Positions 21,908 through 35,636 are shown, counted from the stretch's first letter. The stretch: 64,000 nt of DNA from Fremontodendron californicum (GCA_030761205.1 JAULJL010000004.1:35932172-35996171); one strand, 5' to 3'. Notes: generated from the letters alone by a model not told the origin. Numbers and translations are program-made.

Positions 21908-24900
21908 TTAGGTGACTTTTCCACTGTTAAGAAAACTAAAAACTTGTTTGAGGTTTCCTCTGGATGGCCGGGCCTTTATTGCAAATTTACAAATATATAC
22001 AAGTCGTCGCCGCATCTCACATTTCGTGATACATGTCTCACCAAAGGATTTGCCACCATCAAAGGACCCTAAAAAAGGGTGAAAACTTGAGAAATTACCC
22101 AGGAACTTGAAAAAGTCAGAAAGCAAAAGAATGATGCTAACAACAAGCTATCTTGCATGGGAATGATAAGTTTTGGTTTCAGCTTTTTGACTAGATGCAC
22201 CAAATCGACCCTGTTTAAATTCCTTGGGGTGGGGGAAGGAAGTTGAGTTTCCACAAGGCAACCATTAAGAAAGCAAACTCATTATATAGTATCTTAAGAG
22301 GGAAAGAGATTTTATCAGTCAATTTGTCCATTTTCTCAGGCACCAAACATAAGTAAGCAAAAAGATTGACTTGAACCTAATGGAAGAATTGGATAAAAGT
22401 ATGATCATGTAAAGTTAGTCTTAAGATAGCATACCTTCATCATCAAACAATGATATCAAGATTGCCAGACAAACGCATACACTGATATCTTCCCCTGATA
22501 ACAAAGTGCATAATAACATGTTAGAGGATAATTCATTACTATACAAACAAATCAATCCATTTTATTTTCCACGAAAATACAAAGATAAAAAGCTCGACCA
22601 AAGATGGTTGAGAAGGTAAAAGATAGTTTAATTAGGAAAATGGCACGTGAGATTTACCATCGTGGCAACATATAAGAAGTGTTCTCCCTTTTGTAAGATT
22701 TACTTTTGCGAAGCTAACCGCAGAAGAAAGGTTATTAAACAAGGAAAACCGGTCCAACTTTGAATTCTGGTCAGCAAAAAAAAGTTAAGCAGGAAAAGTA
22801 CAAAATGATAATTAACAAACTCATGTTTCAGTTTACTTGCATACTGACCACAATAGGAAGATGCAAATACGCTTCAGCCTCTTGAAGACAGGCAGAGATT
22901 GACCATTGATCACAATTCAATATGCAATCAACGTTAGATGCACGTTCAGCTGGACCACATAAGTAAAACAAAGTATAAGGCACATGAAAATCACACAAAG
23001 AGCTTACTGCTTTACTGTCACTGATATAAAGGATAGAAAGAGAAAGAAACAAGTAACAAAGATATGATTCTAGTCTAGCCAATACGTACGCTGCAACCAC
23101 CATTACCTCAACTTTGGCACCAACATCATCACTATAATTACAGACAACCATTTGCTCCACTATTCAAAGAATTCAACATACTTATCTTTATCACATTAGA
23201 TTCAATCCTACAGGTTCAATTATGTGGAATTTTATTGCAGACACCAAGTTCCCGGATAACATCCATCAACATACTCAGAACCTCTAAGGAAAATTTGTCA
23301 ACTAAGCTCCTCCATTAGCTAGTTCACCAATGAAATAAACAGAAATATGAATATAATCTCATATTGGGGAAAAGACTAAAACAAGTGCTTGAAATAAATT
23401 TATCAGATAGACAGAAATATATCACCTACTCTGTTTGATTTTAGTGTGTATGTGGGTATCTTCGAGTGTTTCTTTTTACAAACTATACCAAAGGAGCAAT
23501 CTTGTGGGAAGCATCCATAAGAAAAGAAAAACAAAATTTTGTAAACCAATGAGAGGAATTGCTAATGCATCATACCAACTTGAGATGCGCCCAGAGCAAG
23601 ATTAGTAGATCCAAACCAAAAGATTCCACATTCTTCATCGGACGAGCTAATATCTGAACACAATAGGGGGTCTAAACAAGAAAGATGAGGTGAACTCCCA
23701 GAGATTGAGGGCTTGGCAGTGATCTGAGGGGCATTCTGCCCCCTTTGAGCACGATATACTCTGTCCTTCTCAACTATATCAGCAACCTTCTGGTTACACA
23801 AATCAGGTCCTGAGCTAATAAGATCATAGGCATGATTCCAAAAGAGATTAGGAGAGAAGCCCCTAGCCCAGCTTTCTTCATCATCTCCAGCTCCTGGTAT
23901 ATAATTCCAGCTAAACTCTGAGGTAGTCCTATGTTGAGTTACTCCACTCGAGGAAGAGGCAGAAACAAGAATTATAGGTGTGAAATCCCAAGAATCATAA
24001 TCCGGCACTTCATTTATCCAAATGACAGTTTTCTGAGAAATCCATAGAGGACGCAAGGGCTTTTTTAAGCACGATGCAAGAGCCGCAATATCAGCTCCAC
24101 TTGCATCGAGGTCTTTGGTCCATCCTTCTAACCTGTTCTCAATTGCGGCCTTCTCTGTTTCGGAAACCCAAAGGGGAAGGTGCAAGGAACAATCCCAATC
24201 AACAGAATTGTGCCCTGCATCTGACTCCTGCAGAGAAGCAAGTCAGAAGACAGGAACAAGAAAGTGCTTCTACAAGAATGCAGTCAGTTTTTATGAAATT
24301 CAAAAACTTCAATTAACATGAAACCCACTCGTAAAACAGGATTGAAAACGATGAAAAGTTGGAAAAAATTAAGAAACTTTAAACAGAGAACATTAGCGGT
24401 ACTCACCCGCTCCACCAATGAGGCATCATCATTAGACAACTTGTTCAAATAATTAGAAATGGAGCGATTCAAAACACACGTCCAAATAGGTATAGTTTTC
24501 GACATACTATCAGGAAACCGCTTCCCCCTCCGTGTCGAATCAACTATAATACACCCTCCCTTCTGTCCTACCATTAAAAAACAAAAAACCCAAAATAAAA
24601 AAATTTAATTTCAAACAAAAAAAGGAAAAAAGATGAGGATTTTACCAGCGAGAAGGGAGATGTGGAAGTTGAGACGGGAGGTATTGAAAGACCAATTATT
24701 GGTATGACCGTCGGTGGATTTAAAGTAACAAGTGGACTGAAATTTGGGAGAATACCAGAGACCGCAACGGAGGTTGGCGACGAGAGGGAGTTGAGGCCAT
24801 AGCTGGGAGATTTCGCCGACAAAGATTGAGTCCTCGTAAATTGATCTAAGTGCGTTGTAGAGAGTGTTGTCTTTGCGTTTAATTGTCCTCGCTGCTCTGT

Positions 24901-24928
24901 ATATGCTTAGCCTTGTTTCGTTTTCCAT
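21908..24928 (-). CDS. RIT1: Initiator tRNA A64-2'-O-ribosylphosphate transferase (RIT1-like)
   Basis: Exons (minus strand, in transcript order): 24928-24646, 24567-24407, 24227-23576, 22949-22849, 22766-22658, 22494-22435, 22068-21908. All introns are GT-AG and in phase, giving 508 residues, the usual size. RIT1 enzymes add 2'-O-ribosyl phosphate to A64 of initiator tRNA-Met, keeping it out of elongation. N-terminal blocks are RAARTIKRKDNTLYNALRSI, CGLWYSPKFQSTCYFKSTDG, HTNNWSFNTSRLNFH, DSTRRGKRFPDSMSKTIPIW and TCVLNRSISN. The large exon 3 carries the middle region, with LPLWVSETEKAAIENRL and ARGFSPNLFWNHAYDLI. The C-terminal part (residues about 385-505) is the phosphatase-like domain, with ICCHDGEDISVCVCLA in place of a classic CX5R loop. 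The start ATG is the first in the open frame. A 21-nt C run lies about 48 nt upstream of it in the transcribed strand. The gene is convergent with CDC27 and lies downstream of the glucosyltransferase gene in the same orientation. Confidence 0.94.
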
Positions 24929-24964
24929 TGTAAGGTCCTCTTTGCTGTGGTTTCTTTCTTTTTC

Positions 24965-24966
24965 TT

Positions 24967-24997
<31 letters not shown>

Positions 24998-25008
24998 TGG
25001 GAGGGGGG
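24965..25008. repeat. T12-G21 homopolymer tract in RIT1 5' region
   Basis: On the plus strand a run of about 12 T is followed by 21 G (24977-24997), then TGGGAGGGGGG. On the RIT1 coding strand this is CCCCCCTCCCA-C21-A12 immediately before the start region. Such a run is highly length-variable and can form G-quadruplex or triplex structures on the G strand. Its exact length may be affected by sequencing error. Confidence 0.9.
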
Positions 25009-25009
25009 C

Positions 25010-26912
25010 TCTTTAGGGTTTGGGGTTTTCACTTTTCAGACAGAACACGATTTCGTTATTACATGTATGTACTTTGGAAAGATCTTGCTGATGAAGTGGT
25101 AAGTCATAGTAACTGATAACTGAAAACTTAACCAATGAAACGACTGTCGTTTGGTTTGGGATCGTTAGAGCTAGGGCGGTAGTCAGCCAAAACGCAAGCG
25201 TTTTGGAACGATTAAGGGCAGTTGTTAAAACTAGTGATAAATTTGCTAATGTTGTATTTGAAAACATGAATTTAAAATTTTAGATTTCATTTGTTATATA
25301 AATAATAAGAATGAAATGCATATATTATGTATAAATTAATTAAGATTCAATATGATTATATCTTTGAAAGATATAAAAACATAAATTTTAAATTCACAAA
25401 TATTTATAGAAATTTCAAATTCACCATTAAATAAGCATCCAACAAATTTATGAATTTAAAAAATAATCATAAATATTACATTTATATATGTTTTATTACA
25501 CAATTTTGAAATTCAAATTTATTTTTTGAAATCTAAATTTCTAAACGCAACTTAATAATTTTCAAACGTAACCTATTAGTATTATTTAATTTAGTAAGCA
25601 TATCCCAAATCCTACACAGTAAGATAGAAGTCGCTTTACATAATAAGAGGATTGATTGTTGGATCATGATTAAGGATAAGATAATTGATGATTTTGGCTT
25701 GATGCTGTTTTTTTATGGAACTCACAACTCCCTGAGATTAATACTAAGATATCTCACTTCAGTTGTTCGTTTCTTTCTATATTTAATAACTGCAGGTTTA
25801 TGATGTTACCTCATAATCATATGTGGGGGAACACCCAGGTGATGATGCCATCTTGATTAGGGATGATAAAAATATGATTTGATTCATGAATTTCGTACCA
25901 ATTCGTTTTGAATGGCGAGGATTTTTTTTTTTTATTTAAATGGGATGGAATGAAACAGGACGATTTTGATAAATGCTTATTTTGTCCCGTCCCGTCTTTT
26001 AAAATTATTATTTTACCCGCTTAAATTTTCTATATATCCTTTTTGTATTTTTAATATACATTAAAATCATATATATATATATATACTTTATACATATATA
26101 TATATATATATTAAAACTATGTTCATAAATAAATTATAATATATTTTTTTATAATATTAAATTAAAAATAATTGGTAAAAAAGTAAGGTTGAACACCGTG
26201 AAACAATTTTGAATATAATCGTAATCCATGAAAATAGATGTTTTCAACATCTATACAAAAATAAAAAGAAAGTGGATAAAACAATCCTCCTCAATTCTAT
26301 TTTCATCCCTAATCTTGGCGCATGCATTCGACCCGAGTGTTTGACAGGATTGATAGATCTAGATCGTTTTGCAAAGCCTTTTTTTTTATTAAATTAATAT
26401 ATGCCTATTCCATTCCATTTTTCCTTCATTTCTGATTATTTTCAATATGAATCTCGGTATCCATCAAAAGAATCAAATCCATGAAATGAAAGAATTAGAA
26501 AATCGTAAGACTTGCCTTTCAATTATTTGTACATAGGAGATAGAATGACCACTCAACAGAGTGGGATTGGAGAGAACTGTGAATCACAAACACTACTGTC
26601 TCTCACATTTGAATAGTAACTGTATTAATATATAAGGATTTATAAAATTACAGGGTAAAATCAATTCAAATTACAAGACCAGCCCCGACGAAGGGTTGAT
26701 AATTTAAGAATAAATTGATTGAATTTGGCGACCAAAAAATGAGGCCAAAAAATTCCTAAACCACTAAAAATAAGGAATCACCAAATAATCCACCAACAAT
26801 CAACTACCAGACCGGATATTTGCTTCTAAATCCTTGTTGCCTATCGGATCTTAAAAAAATGAGAGGCAGATTGGTCGCAACTTTCTCTCTGCCAAAAGCT
26901 TAACTCTAGAGT
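25010..26912. other. Intergenic region RIT1 / ceramide glucosyltransferase
   Basis: It holds the RIT1 promoter on the left and the glucosyltransferase 3' region on the right. The middle is AT-rich with (TA)n runs at about 26071-26112 and a dispersed-repeat-like stretch with TTTTGTCCCGTCCCGTC near 25979. No gene is supported. Confidence 0.5.
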
Positions 26913-29900
26913 CTAGACGTCGTATTTCTTGGGTTGGTGCCGCTGAGCCAAACTTCTCGCCAAAGAGCTGAGGAATGAGGCTTTGGGAGAAGCTACTTTC
27001 TTCCCATATAAATGCTTCCCTCCCAGGTCTGTGAACTTTGGACCCATATCCTTGTTCCTTTCAATCTGCAGAGTAGGCAAAATACTCCTAAGCTTTGAAC
27101 AAACAAATAAATAAAAGCTCATTATGAATGCTACGCCTCAACGGACATACCTTGTTTATCTTTCCATTCTTCAAGTGGTATCGAATACCAGACCAATTGA
27201 TAGATTGAGAGAAATGTGATCGGAAAGCAGAGATAGGGTATAAAAAGTTATCAACCAGCAGTGCAACAAAGATCTGCTCGATCACAAAACAATTTCATTT
27301 ACATCACTACATACTCGTAAAGTATCTGTCATATCCAAGCTCTAACTCAAATACTGACCAGGCTTCAAGTCAAAATTCAGGCCTCTTAAATCCAACCAAA
27401 AACATGCAGTTGATTTAACTATAAAACTTTTTTTTTTTTTTTTTCTAACTGAAAGCTTGATTACACTAGTTTACTATCTGAACTCCAAAGGAGGTATTCA
27501 AGGATTCTAGACAAAGCATTGAAGCGGATAAAAAGGCCAGAATTTTTCTTCATCACTCTAAACATAATGTATAATTTAAGAGTTATATACAGTTATGACC
27601 ACAAAAAAAAAACGAAAGTCTAGATACTCAAGATAATAACTTAAGTTTCATGGGAACAACAGAACGATACAACTTCAATAAAGCTCATTGCCATCACCCA
27701 TATTAAAGAGATAGAGGTGCTTACCATGCTCCAGTTGTAATAATCAAGTGAGAGCTTAGGTGCCTCGGGAGATAACATGTTGCATAGTCGAACTTCAATC
27801 CTTGTTAAGTTCCACATAGAAAGTAGCTCCGTAAAGGTACATATGGCTAGGCAACTCGCTAGTAACAATCCTGTGCAAACACAGTTTGCTTAGTTGCAGG
27901 AGCTAAATCCAACTTTAATACCATAGTATATTTCTCTAGCTTCCATTTTATTAGACTGAATACTTTACCAGACGAACTGCAACCTAAAAATACAACTGAA
28001 AAAGAAATTACTATCATGTGACAAGGCTACTGCCAGCATTTCCAGTTGCCGTAGTGCAAACAGTTATGCAACCCTGATATACAAGTATGTCTAAATTACT
28101 AAAAATCCAATATGTTGAGTGCCAAGGGGAACTTGTAAATTACCTGTATAACTCAGTACTGTCTCAGCCAAAGACAAAAAACAAACTCTTGTTACTCAAA
28201 AACTACCAACTAGACTGGTATCACTATCCCAGATCAGGACCCGAGACATTGGATTCATCTGAATCAATTAATGCTACGACCTACCTAAAAAGGAAAAGTA
28301 GTGTGCTCACCGCCAGTAGTACAGGTTTCCCCATATGAATAACCCTTCATATAGATTTGTAGTGCTGCTGCAACATGAACCATAGCCATCAAGTATGGCG
28401 CAACAAATCCCCATGACAGATAGCAATGGATTGAAAACAGTGCTTTATTCATTAGCCAATTAACCTTGCTTATGTATGATTCCAAAACAAATGTTTGCTT
28501 CCTCAAGTAATTCCAGTACCTGGACAAGAAGTCAAAGTCACATGGATATAAATATAATAGAAAAACTTAATGGGTAAAAATCACAAACCTTGAGAAACTA
28601 AGATCACTTGCAAGAGGATGAGGAAAAACAGCAACCGGAGGAGATGTAATAAGCCTCTTGTGGGCTCCTGAGAAAAGACAATACATGAGCAGTTAAAAGG
28701 TTGCAAGTATACGAGTGTACAAAGCTGTAATTCTAATATCAACAGAAATATTGAAATCTTATTAGTCTACTAAAAGATTTAACAGAGACTAGATTACCAG
28801 CTATAGCAGCTAGAGTCATATCATCGGAGTATCCACCATCTCGAAGTCCCGAGACCACACCATAGTGGTCATATCTAAAATCATCAGCATGCATCTGAAA
28901 AACAATCTAGAAGAATCAGAAATAATCCTTCAACTTTGCACAGGAAGCACTGAGAAGGATAGGAAGAGCTACTTGCCATCATACACCCTCCCCAAAGAAA
29001 AAATGTTTTCCCACCGGTAGCAAATCCCATTGAGCAAGGCTGTAGAAAAGAAATATTCAATGAGTACATGAACTAGGATACAATAATCAACTTATTGGAG
29101 AAAGATTAAAATAGCACATGCAATATCAACCGCTAGAGCACTGTTACACAAAAAAACAAAAGTTTTTCCGTTAATCATTGGGAAGGGGGGGTGTCCGGCT
29201 TCACCTCTTGGCCAAATTCAAATAATAGAGAGAGATGAGGCAATCCCCCCTATGCACCAAACTGACCATCTATTCTTTTGAACTTTGGGCTATGGAATAA
29301 GTTAACACATGAGAGTTGATATTTCCCAACTTGCTGCTGCTTTGGTATTTCAATAAGAAGTGCTTGCCTGTTGATATGTGTGTGTTTAATCTTTTGGGAG
29401 GGGCGCAGGGTTGTTCAGCTAGTATAACGCTTGTCTAGTAAATAGTAATCAAAGGTTGCACCTTATAATTGTATGCTGGTAGATTGGGCAGTAGGACATG
29501 AATAAAACAGTAAGCCATATACAAAGGAGATATTAGAGTGCCTGACTCCAGCATTAATAAAATTTTATGTAATAATTCAACCATTGACATAGGGCATAGA
29601 TAGTCACTAATTTCTTTGATTCTGGTTGTACTGTTGTTCAGGTTTTCCCTGGCACTCTTGGATAAAAACAATGCCAGTTATCCAAATTAAAAAAAAAAAA
29701 AAAAGATATGGTCAGGTATATGCAATATCTCGGGAAGAAAGAATAAGTACAGATGGAACCATACCATATGGTATTCATAGATGCAGTAACTCCCTAAACT
29801 TCCAGATGGTAAATCGAGAGGGTATCCGGTTTGAATAAATATCTGCACATATTTCCAATAACATGAGTACCACAAACAAATGAATAGTTTACACTCTATG

Positions 29901-32392
29901 CACCATAACCATAATAGGCACACATGTAAAGGTTAAAAATCTAATTATTTTGATTGAAGGTATATGGATGTGCACAAACATACCTCAGGATTCTTTTCCA
30001 TCTCAGTAGTGAGGACCCCAATTGATCCTGGGTGGAGCCTAACATCATCATCCAAAAATAATACGTACTTGGCATCTTTATGCATTTTCTCCACCCCAAC
30101 CTTCACAAAAAATACCAAAAAAATATATGGTTAAGCACTAAACTGAATACACTTCTAGCAGAGGGATTTTAACAACATATAAGGACTAACGTTAAATAAC
30201 ATTAATAGATATACAAGGCCGGGTCATTTGCAAAATCTGTTTTAACAATTTGGTAAAGTTGTTATATACCAGCTGGTTATGTATTTTCTGACTACAGGTT
30301 GTTGATAAACCAGCTACAATGATTTTAGCATCAACATCATCCTGCTCAGAGAAACATGCAATGAAATCAGGAAGGCAAGAAGTGAAGCCACAGTGAAGAA
30401 GCTCAAATGAAGCCCTCAAACACTTACATAAAACAAAGTGCAAGCATTGAGTCTTTTGGAAGTTTTAGAATAAAGGATTACACGGTAATTAACAATCCTA
30501 TTTGACTTTTCATCAGATTCTTTTTTAATATTATCAGAAAATGCACAATAAAGCAAATTGATGGTATACCTTAAAATCTGTTATTAACCGAGATATAGCA
30601 TGGTAAGCGGGGTCTTCAGTACTTTCCACCACAAAAAGGAACTCCACAGGACCACCATAGAGAGATGTGATCTGCCTCCGTTAGTATTAAATAAATACTT
30701 CAGAAAATTACTTATTGCAAACATGAACATTTTAAAATAATCAACTCTGGTAGAGCAATATTAAAAAAAAAAAAAAAAAAAAAAAAAGGAGGGGGGATAT
30801 GCCTAACACTTATTAAAGGAAATTTAGTTAAATTTTCCATTTTCTAATGAACAAAGTGTGGATAAACAAAGGGTAAATGACGCTTCTTTAGCATGCCAGA
30901 GAAGACACCTCAAGATAAGTGCTAGCTAGAATGCCTACTATAGAATACTCACCTGACTCTTCCAATTGTGTAGATTATGTTCTCCAAAACCTTTTAAAGG
31001 CATCACAACCGAAACTCTTGGTAGATTGACCTGATTAGAGTGCTCAAGTTCATTAATATCATGGCATAGAAAAGCAAAGCTATTGCCACCTTTCATGCTA
31101 TCTTTTATTCTATTGATCTCTCTGTTCCTGAGAAGGGAAAAAAATATAGGTATATATAAATATAGGCAAGTTTTCTAGGTAATGTTAACAACATGGAACA
31201 GTCATGGCATCCTGCTGTTTAAATTCTCATCGTTGAAACCATGTACCTGACATAAGCAGCAAAAGCCCACCCAATAGCAAGAGTCAAGCAGATTACACAT
31301 CCCTACATTATATACAAAATATTCAGATTGGTAACCTTTTTTAATTTTTAAACGGGCAGAGAGAGAGAGAGAGATCAGATGACTGATTTAAGATAATAAA
31401 ATACTGCATTCATAAAGTAGATAATTGGAGTGATTGCAAAGTAATAAAAGAAGGAAGCCATTAGTCAAAAGCAGAAGAATATCAGCTAGAAGAACGGATA
31501 ACACGTATTGGTCAATAGCTTTTCTTTTGGATAAACCATTAGTTGGAAGCTGACTTCATCTGCTTTTCATGAGACAACCTTTGTTACATTAACTGACATA
31601 CCAGCCTTCCCTCCAACAACTTAAACAAATCAGTAAAAACTAAAATAAAACTCCCATTATGGAAAAATGGTATTTAGAGAAAGAGCTTTCTACTACATTT
31701 GAATCAATACTATAACAAACAAAGCTCAACTCAGAGCTTAAAACATAAAACCTTATCACCTCGATACCTACATATGGAATTGAAGCAAAATTAAGGAATT
31801 TACATCTACAAATTTCGTAATCATTACAATGAAATTGAAGATACATTGCTGACTATCATAATAACAGTCACCTTTTTGACCAAATATCAAACATTTCATC
31901 TCCATTATGACACAAGCAGTATTATTTTTTTTTGTCATTTAAAAATAAAGCAAAGACATTTTTGGTTCTAAACTTAGCTATCTAGATCCTTCGCTGTAAA
32001 AAGGAAATTATAACTTCTTTAAAGAATAAATCTTTAAGGTTACATATTAAGGAGAATTAAAAAAAAAATTAGCTAATTATAAATAAGATACGAAGCTAAG
32101 AACCAACCAAATATCAATTTAATTTCTAAGAAAAAAACGCAAAATAAGGTTTAGAAAATTTGAAAACGAGTTCAAGAAAGCAATTCAGCTTATTTACACA
32201 CGTTAAATCTATCCAAACAACGAAAAGCCGAAAAATATATATTATTTGGCTCTCTTTGCGGATAATTATGAACTTTGATGGATCTGAAAGAGAAAAATAA
32301 CAAACCTGGATCTGAATAAAAACAGCAAGAGGACTACAAAATGCTCTGCTGAGAGAGAAGAGAAGCGAATCTTCAGGGTCCAATGCCAACAT
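26913..32392 (-). CDS. GCS: Ceramide glucosyltransferase (GT21, glucosylceramide synthase)
   Basis: Exons (transcript order): 32392-32306, 31302-31247, 31127-30953, 30671-30570, 30341-30270, 30100-29984, 29842-29765, 29039-28977, 28894-28798, 28667-28589, 28519-28311, 27870-27725, 27273-27151, 27065-26913. They give 518 residues, matching plant GCS. The enzyme transfers glucose from UDP-glucose to ceramide at the ER/Golgi. An N-terminal membrane anchor spans about residues 23-46 (AVFIQIQGCVICLTLAIGWA). GT21 motifs follow in order: VESTED (D1 region), FLDDDVRLHPG (D2, residues 179-189), YPLDLPSGSLGSYCIYEYHM, TGGKTFFLWGGCMM and GGYSDDMTLAA (D3), then RYWNYLRKQTFVLES. Hydrophobic segments in residues about 340-450 are C-terminal membrane helices. 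The end is the conserved HLYGKK...PKKYDV. Intron 8 uses a GC donor (ATG|GCAAGT); all others are GT-AG. Two hydrophobic regions flank the catalytic domain, as in the family. Confidence 0.95.
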
Positions 32393-33399
32393 TCTATCGT
32401 ATTTATTTTCTTTTCCTCTTCCCTCTCTACAATCTTCGTCGACGGAAACGGTTGTCTAACTAGCCAAACAGAAAATCAATCAACCAAACAAACACACACA
32501 AAAAAGCCCTAGAATTTAGCAATGGAAGCTTTTTTTTGTCTCTCTCCGTCTTTGAATGAAGGGCGTGCGCTGGGTTTATGAGAGAAAGGAAAAGAGAGAG
32601 AAACGGAGAAAGAAGAAGAAAGTAAGAATAAGAGACCGCCTAATTTTTATAACCTTTTGGATTTGGATTTGGCTGAGAAACAAAGAAAGAAAGGTGATTG
32701 ACCATACACATCCGCTACTTTTATAACTACAAAATAGACAGACAGATTGAAAAAAAAAAAAAACACAAACCAACCAAATTAAAAATAAAAACCAAAGGGA
32801 AGACTGAAGAGGAAGAGACCGTTAGATGGGTTTGTTATTTATAAATTATTACTATAAATTATAAAAATAAAATAAAAAAAAAAAGAAAGAAGATGCTGCA
32901 TTACGATCCGAATCTTCTCCTTTTAAACATTTTATCAAACTAATTTTTTATAAAAATATATTTGAATGCCTCTTTATTCAAAGTTCTTAAAAAATATTTT
33001 TATATATTTTAAATAAAATGAAGTTAACTACAAATAAATAGGAGTAAAAAAAAAGAATGGATGAGCGAAACGCAAAATTGTAGGAAAAAAAACATTTAAT
33101 TTAGAAAAGTAAGCAGTGAAACATAATTAAATGTTGACGATATGCCAAACTCATTCCTATTCTAAAACAAGAATAGTATAAGAACACATTGTGCAGTTTT
33201 CTTATGAGAAATTTCTTGTTGTCCATTCCTAAAGTGCCAAAGAGTGGCATCAGCAAAAATTTTAAGTGGAAATAAAATAAAAAAAAAAAGTTAAATTTCA
33301 ACCTAAAATATATAAAATGAACTACAAGAAAAAAAGAAAAAAAAAAAAAAAGGAAAGAAAGAAAGAAAGAAAGAAGCAAAAAACGAAACAGAAAAAAAA
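32393..33399. other. GCS promoter and AT-rich upstream region
   Basis: This is the sequence upstream of the GCS start codon. It has A-rich runs (32750-32763, 32868-32890, 33270-33280, 33329-33352), a (GAAA)n run at about 33352-33375 and GA-rich stretches near 32580-32620. No gene is seen. Confidence 0.5.
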
Positions 33400-34605
33400 A
33401 TGAAAATTTTGTGTGTTCTTTTTTTTTTTTCTTTTAAAATATTATAATTTTTTACACGTCAAAATTTATTTTATGTATATTTGGACACGTTCGTGTATTC
33501 GTATCATGTTCATGTTATTTTTCGTGTTTTATTTTAATTATTTTTTCTATGATGTATTCGTATCATGTCTTAATTCATCTCATATTTTGTATAGTTTGTA
33601 ATTGTGGTTCAATTTAGAGAAAAATTTGTGTGTATGTGTCGTGTCCCAATTCATGATATATTTTGCATAATTTGTCATAATAATTCAATTTAGAGAAAAA
33701 ATTATGTATTCGTAACGTGTTCGTATTATTTTTTTGTGTATTCAAAGTATTATAAATTTATATAAATTTTTACATGTAAATAATTTACTTTATGTATATT
33801 TTGCCACGTTCGTATATTCGTGTCATGTTCATGCTATTTTTCATGTTGTGTTTTAATTAATTTTCCTATATTATGTTCGTATCGTGTCTCGATTCATCTC
33901 ATATTTTGCTTAGTTTGTAATTATGATTCAATTTAGAGAAAATTTTGAGTTTTCGTGCCGTATCTCAATTCATGATATATTTTGCATAATTTGTCATAAT
34001 AATTCAATTTAGAGAAAAAATTATGTATTCGTAACGTGTTCGTATTATTTTTTTGTGTATTCAAAGTATTATAAATTTATATAAATTTTTACACGTAAAT
34101 AATTTACTTTATGTATATTTTGCCACGTTTGTGTATTCGTGTCGTGTTCATGCTATTTTTCGTGTTGTGTTTTAATTAGTTTTCCTATATTGTGTTCGTA
34201 TCGTGTCTCGATTCATCTCATATTTTACATAGTTTGTAATTATTATTCAATTTAGAGAAAATTTTGAGTGTTCGTGCCGTGTTCGTGTCGTGTCTCAATT
34301 CATTATATATTTTGCATAATTTGTCATAGTAATTCAATTTAGAAAAAAAATTGTGTTCTTGACGTGTTCGTGTTATTTTTTTGTATTCAAAGTATTATAA
34401 ATGTATATAATTTTTTACACGTTAATTCGTTTTATATAAATTTTGACAGATTCGTGTATTCGTGTCGTGTTCATGTTATTTTTTGTGTCATGTCATGTTT
34501 TAATTATTTTATCATATTGTGTTTGTGTTGTGTCTCAATTCATCTCATATTTTGCATAGTTTATCATAATAATTATATTTTATCTCTAAATTTATTTATT
34601 TAAGA
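33400..34605. repeat. ~319-bp tandem array, about 3.7 copies
   Basis: A unit marked by CACGTTCGTGTATTCGTGTC recurs at about 33486, 33805, 34124 and 34446, giving periods of 319, 319 and 322 bp. Other landmarks repeat in the same order: ATTCAATTTAGAGAAAA, TATTTTGCATAATTTGTCAT, TTCGTGTCGTGTCTCAATTC and TATAAATTTTTACACG. The middle two units are nearly identical; the outer ones are diverged and the last is partial. No coding potential. Confidence 0.85.
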
Positions 34606-35633
34606 TATTAAACATAACAGATTATTTAATTAAATGATAGTTATTTAATTTAATTAAAATTTATTTATAATTATTAATTTAATTAAAATTTATATATATT
34701 AAAAAAATCCCTCAACAAAGCGAGAAAAAAAATTCTAGTAATAAATAAAATATGATACGATTAGGTTAATAAGTTCAAATAGTAAAAAAATTTACTTACT
34801 CAAGTTTGACTTGAACTAGATCCATCGAGCCTAAATGCTATTTTATTTTTTAAATTATTAAAAAAATATTTATATATTTTATAATTAAATTTAAATAAAT
34901 ATATATTTTATTAATTAAATAATAATTTAAATCAAATCAAACTTATTAAATCAATCAAATAATATGATCCATAAATAAATATGCTTGAAAGAAAGAAGGA
35001 AAGAATAAACCAAACGATATCAATAAAAAAAAATTTGTTAACAAATATCTTAAAAATATTTATTAATGTTAATTAATATATTATTTATAATAATAATAAT
35101 AATATTATATTAAATATAAAAATTATTAATTTTATTTATAATTTTCAATATATTAAATAAAAATATTATTATACATACACTCGTTAATAAAATTTATAAA
35201 AAAACGCGGGCATGGATTCCCAACATTAAAAAAAAAAAGAAAAAGGAACGATGATAGTACTAGTATTTGTTCTTCGTTTGTTAATTTGGATTTTCAATGA
35301 ATCTGTGAATTTATGTTAGAATCTTATGATGTCTTTTTAAGACGCTGTGTCAGCTGTTAGTTGTCTTGTCGGGATCGGTATTTATGTTGGCTTCCAAACT
35401 AACCGTCAACAATGCCAACGGGCAGCAATAAGCATATACCCACATGGTGCGCTGCTGCCAGCTTTCTTACTTGAAAAGATCCATGATTTTGCATACTTTC
35501 CACTTTCCACTTTCCACTTTCCTCCCAATCCCATGTGGCCCACTGCTTTTTGTATATTTTAATGCAAAAAATAGTTCATCCTGGATTAGCTGATTCATGA
35601 TTTTTTTTCCCTAAGTTTGCTAACATACCGGTC
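34606..35633. other. AT-rich non-coding region
   Basis: Very AT-rich sequence with no gene. It contains the MITE at 35034-35193 and a CTTTCCACTTTCCACTTTCC run near 35500. Confidence 0.5.
35034..35193. mobile_element. Small MITE, same family as 13864-14040
   Basis: Ends TTTGTTAACAAAT and ACTCGTTAATAAAA are diverged inverted repeats; the interior has the family's TTAATTAATATATTATTTATAATAATAATA and ATTATTAATTTTATTTATAA strings. It is the most decayed of the three copies. Confidence 0.5.
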
Positions 35634-35636
35634 TTA

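Noticed and set aside
33413..34603. Open frames within the 319-bp array
   Set aside because: They follow the repeat periodicity and are Phe/Tyr-rich translations of T-rich repeats.
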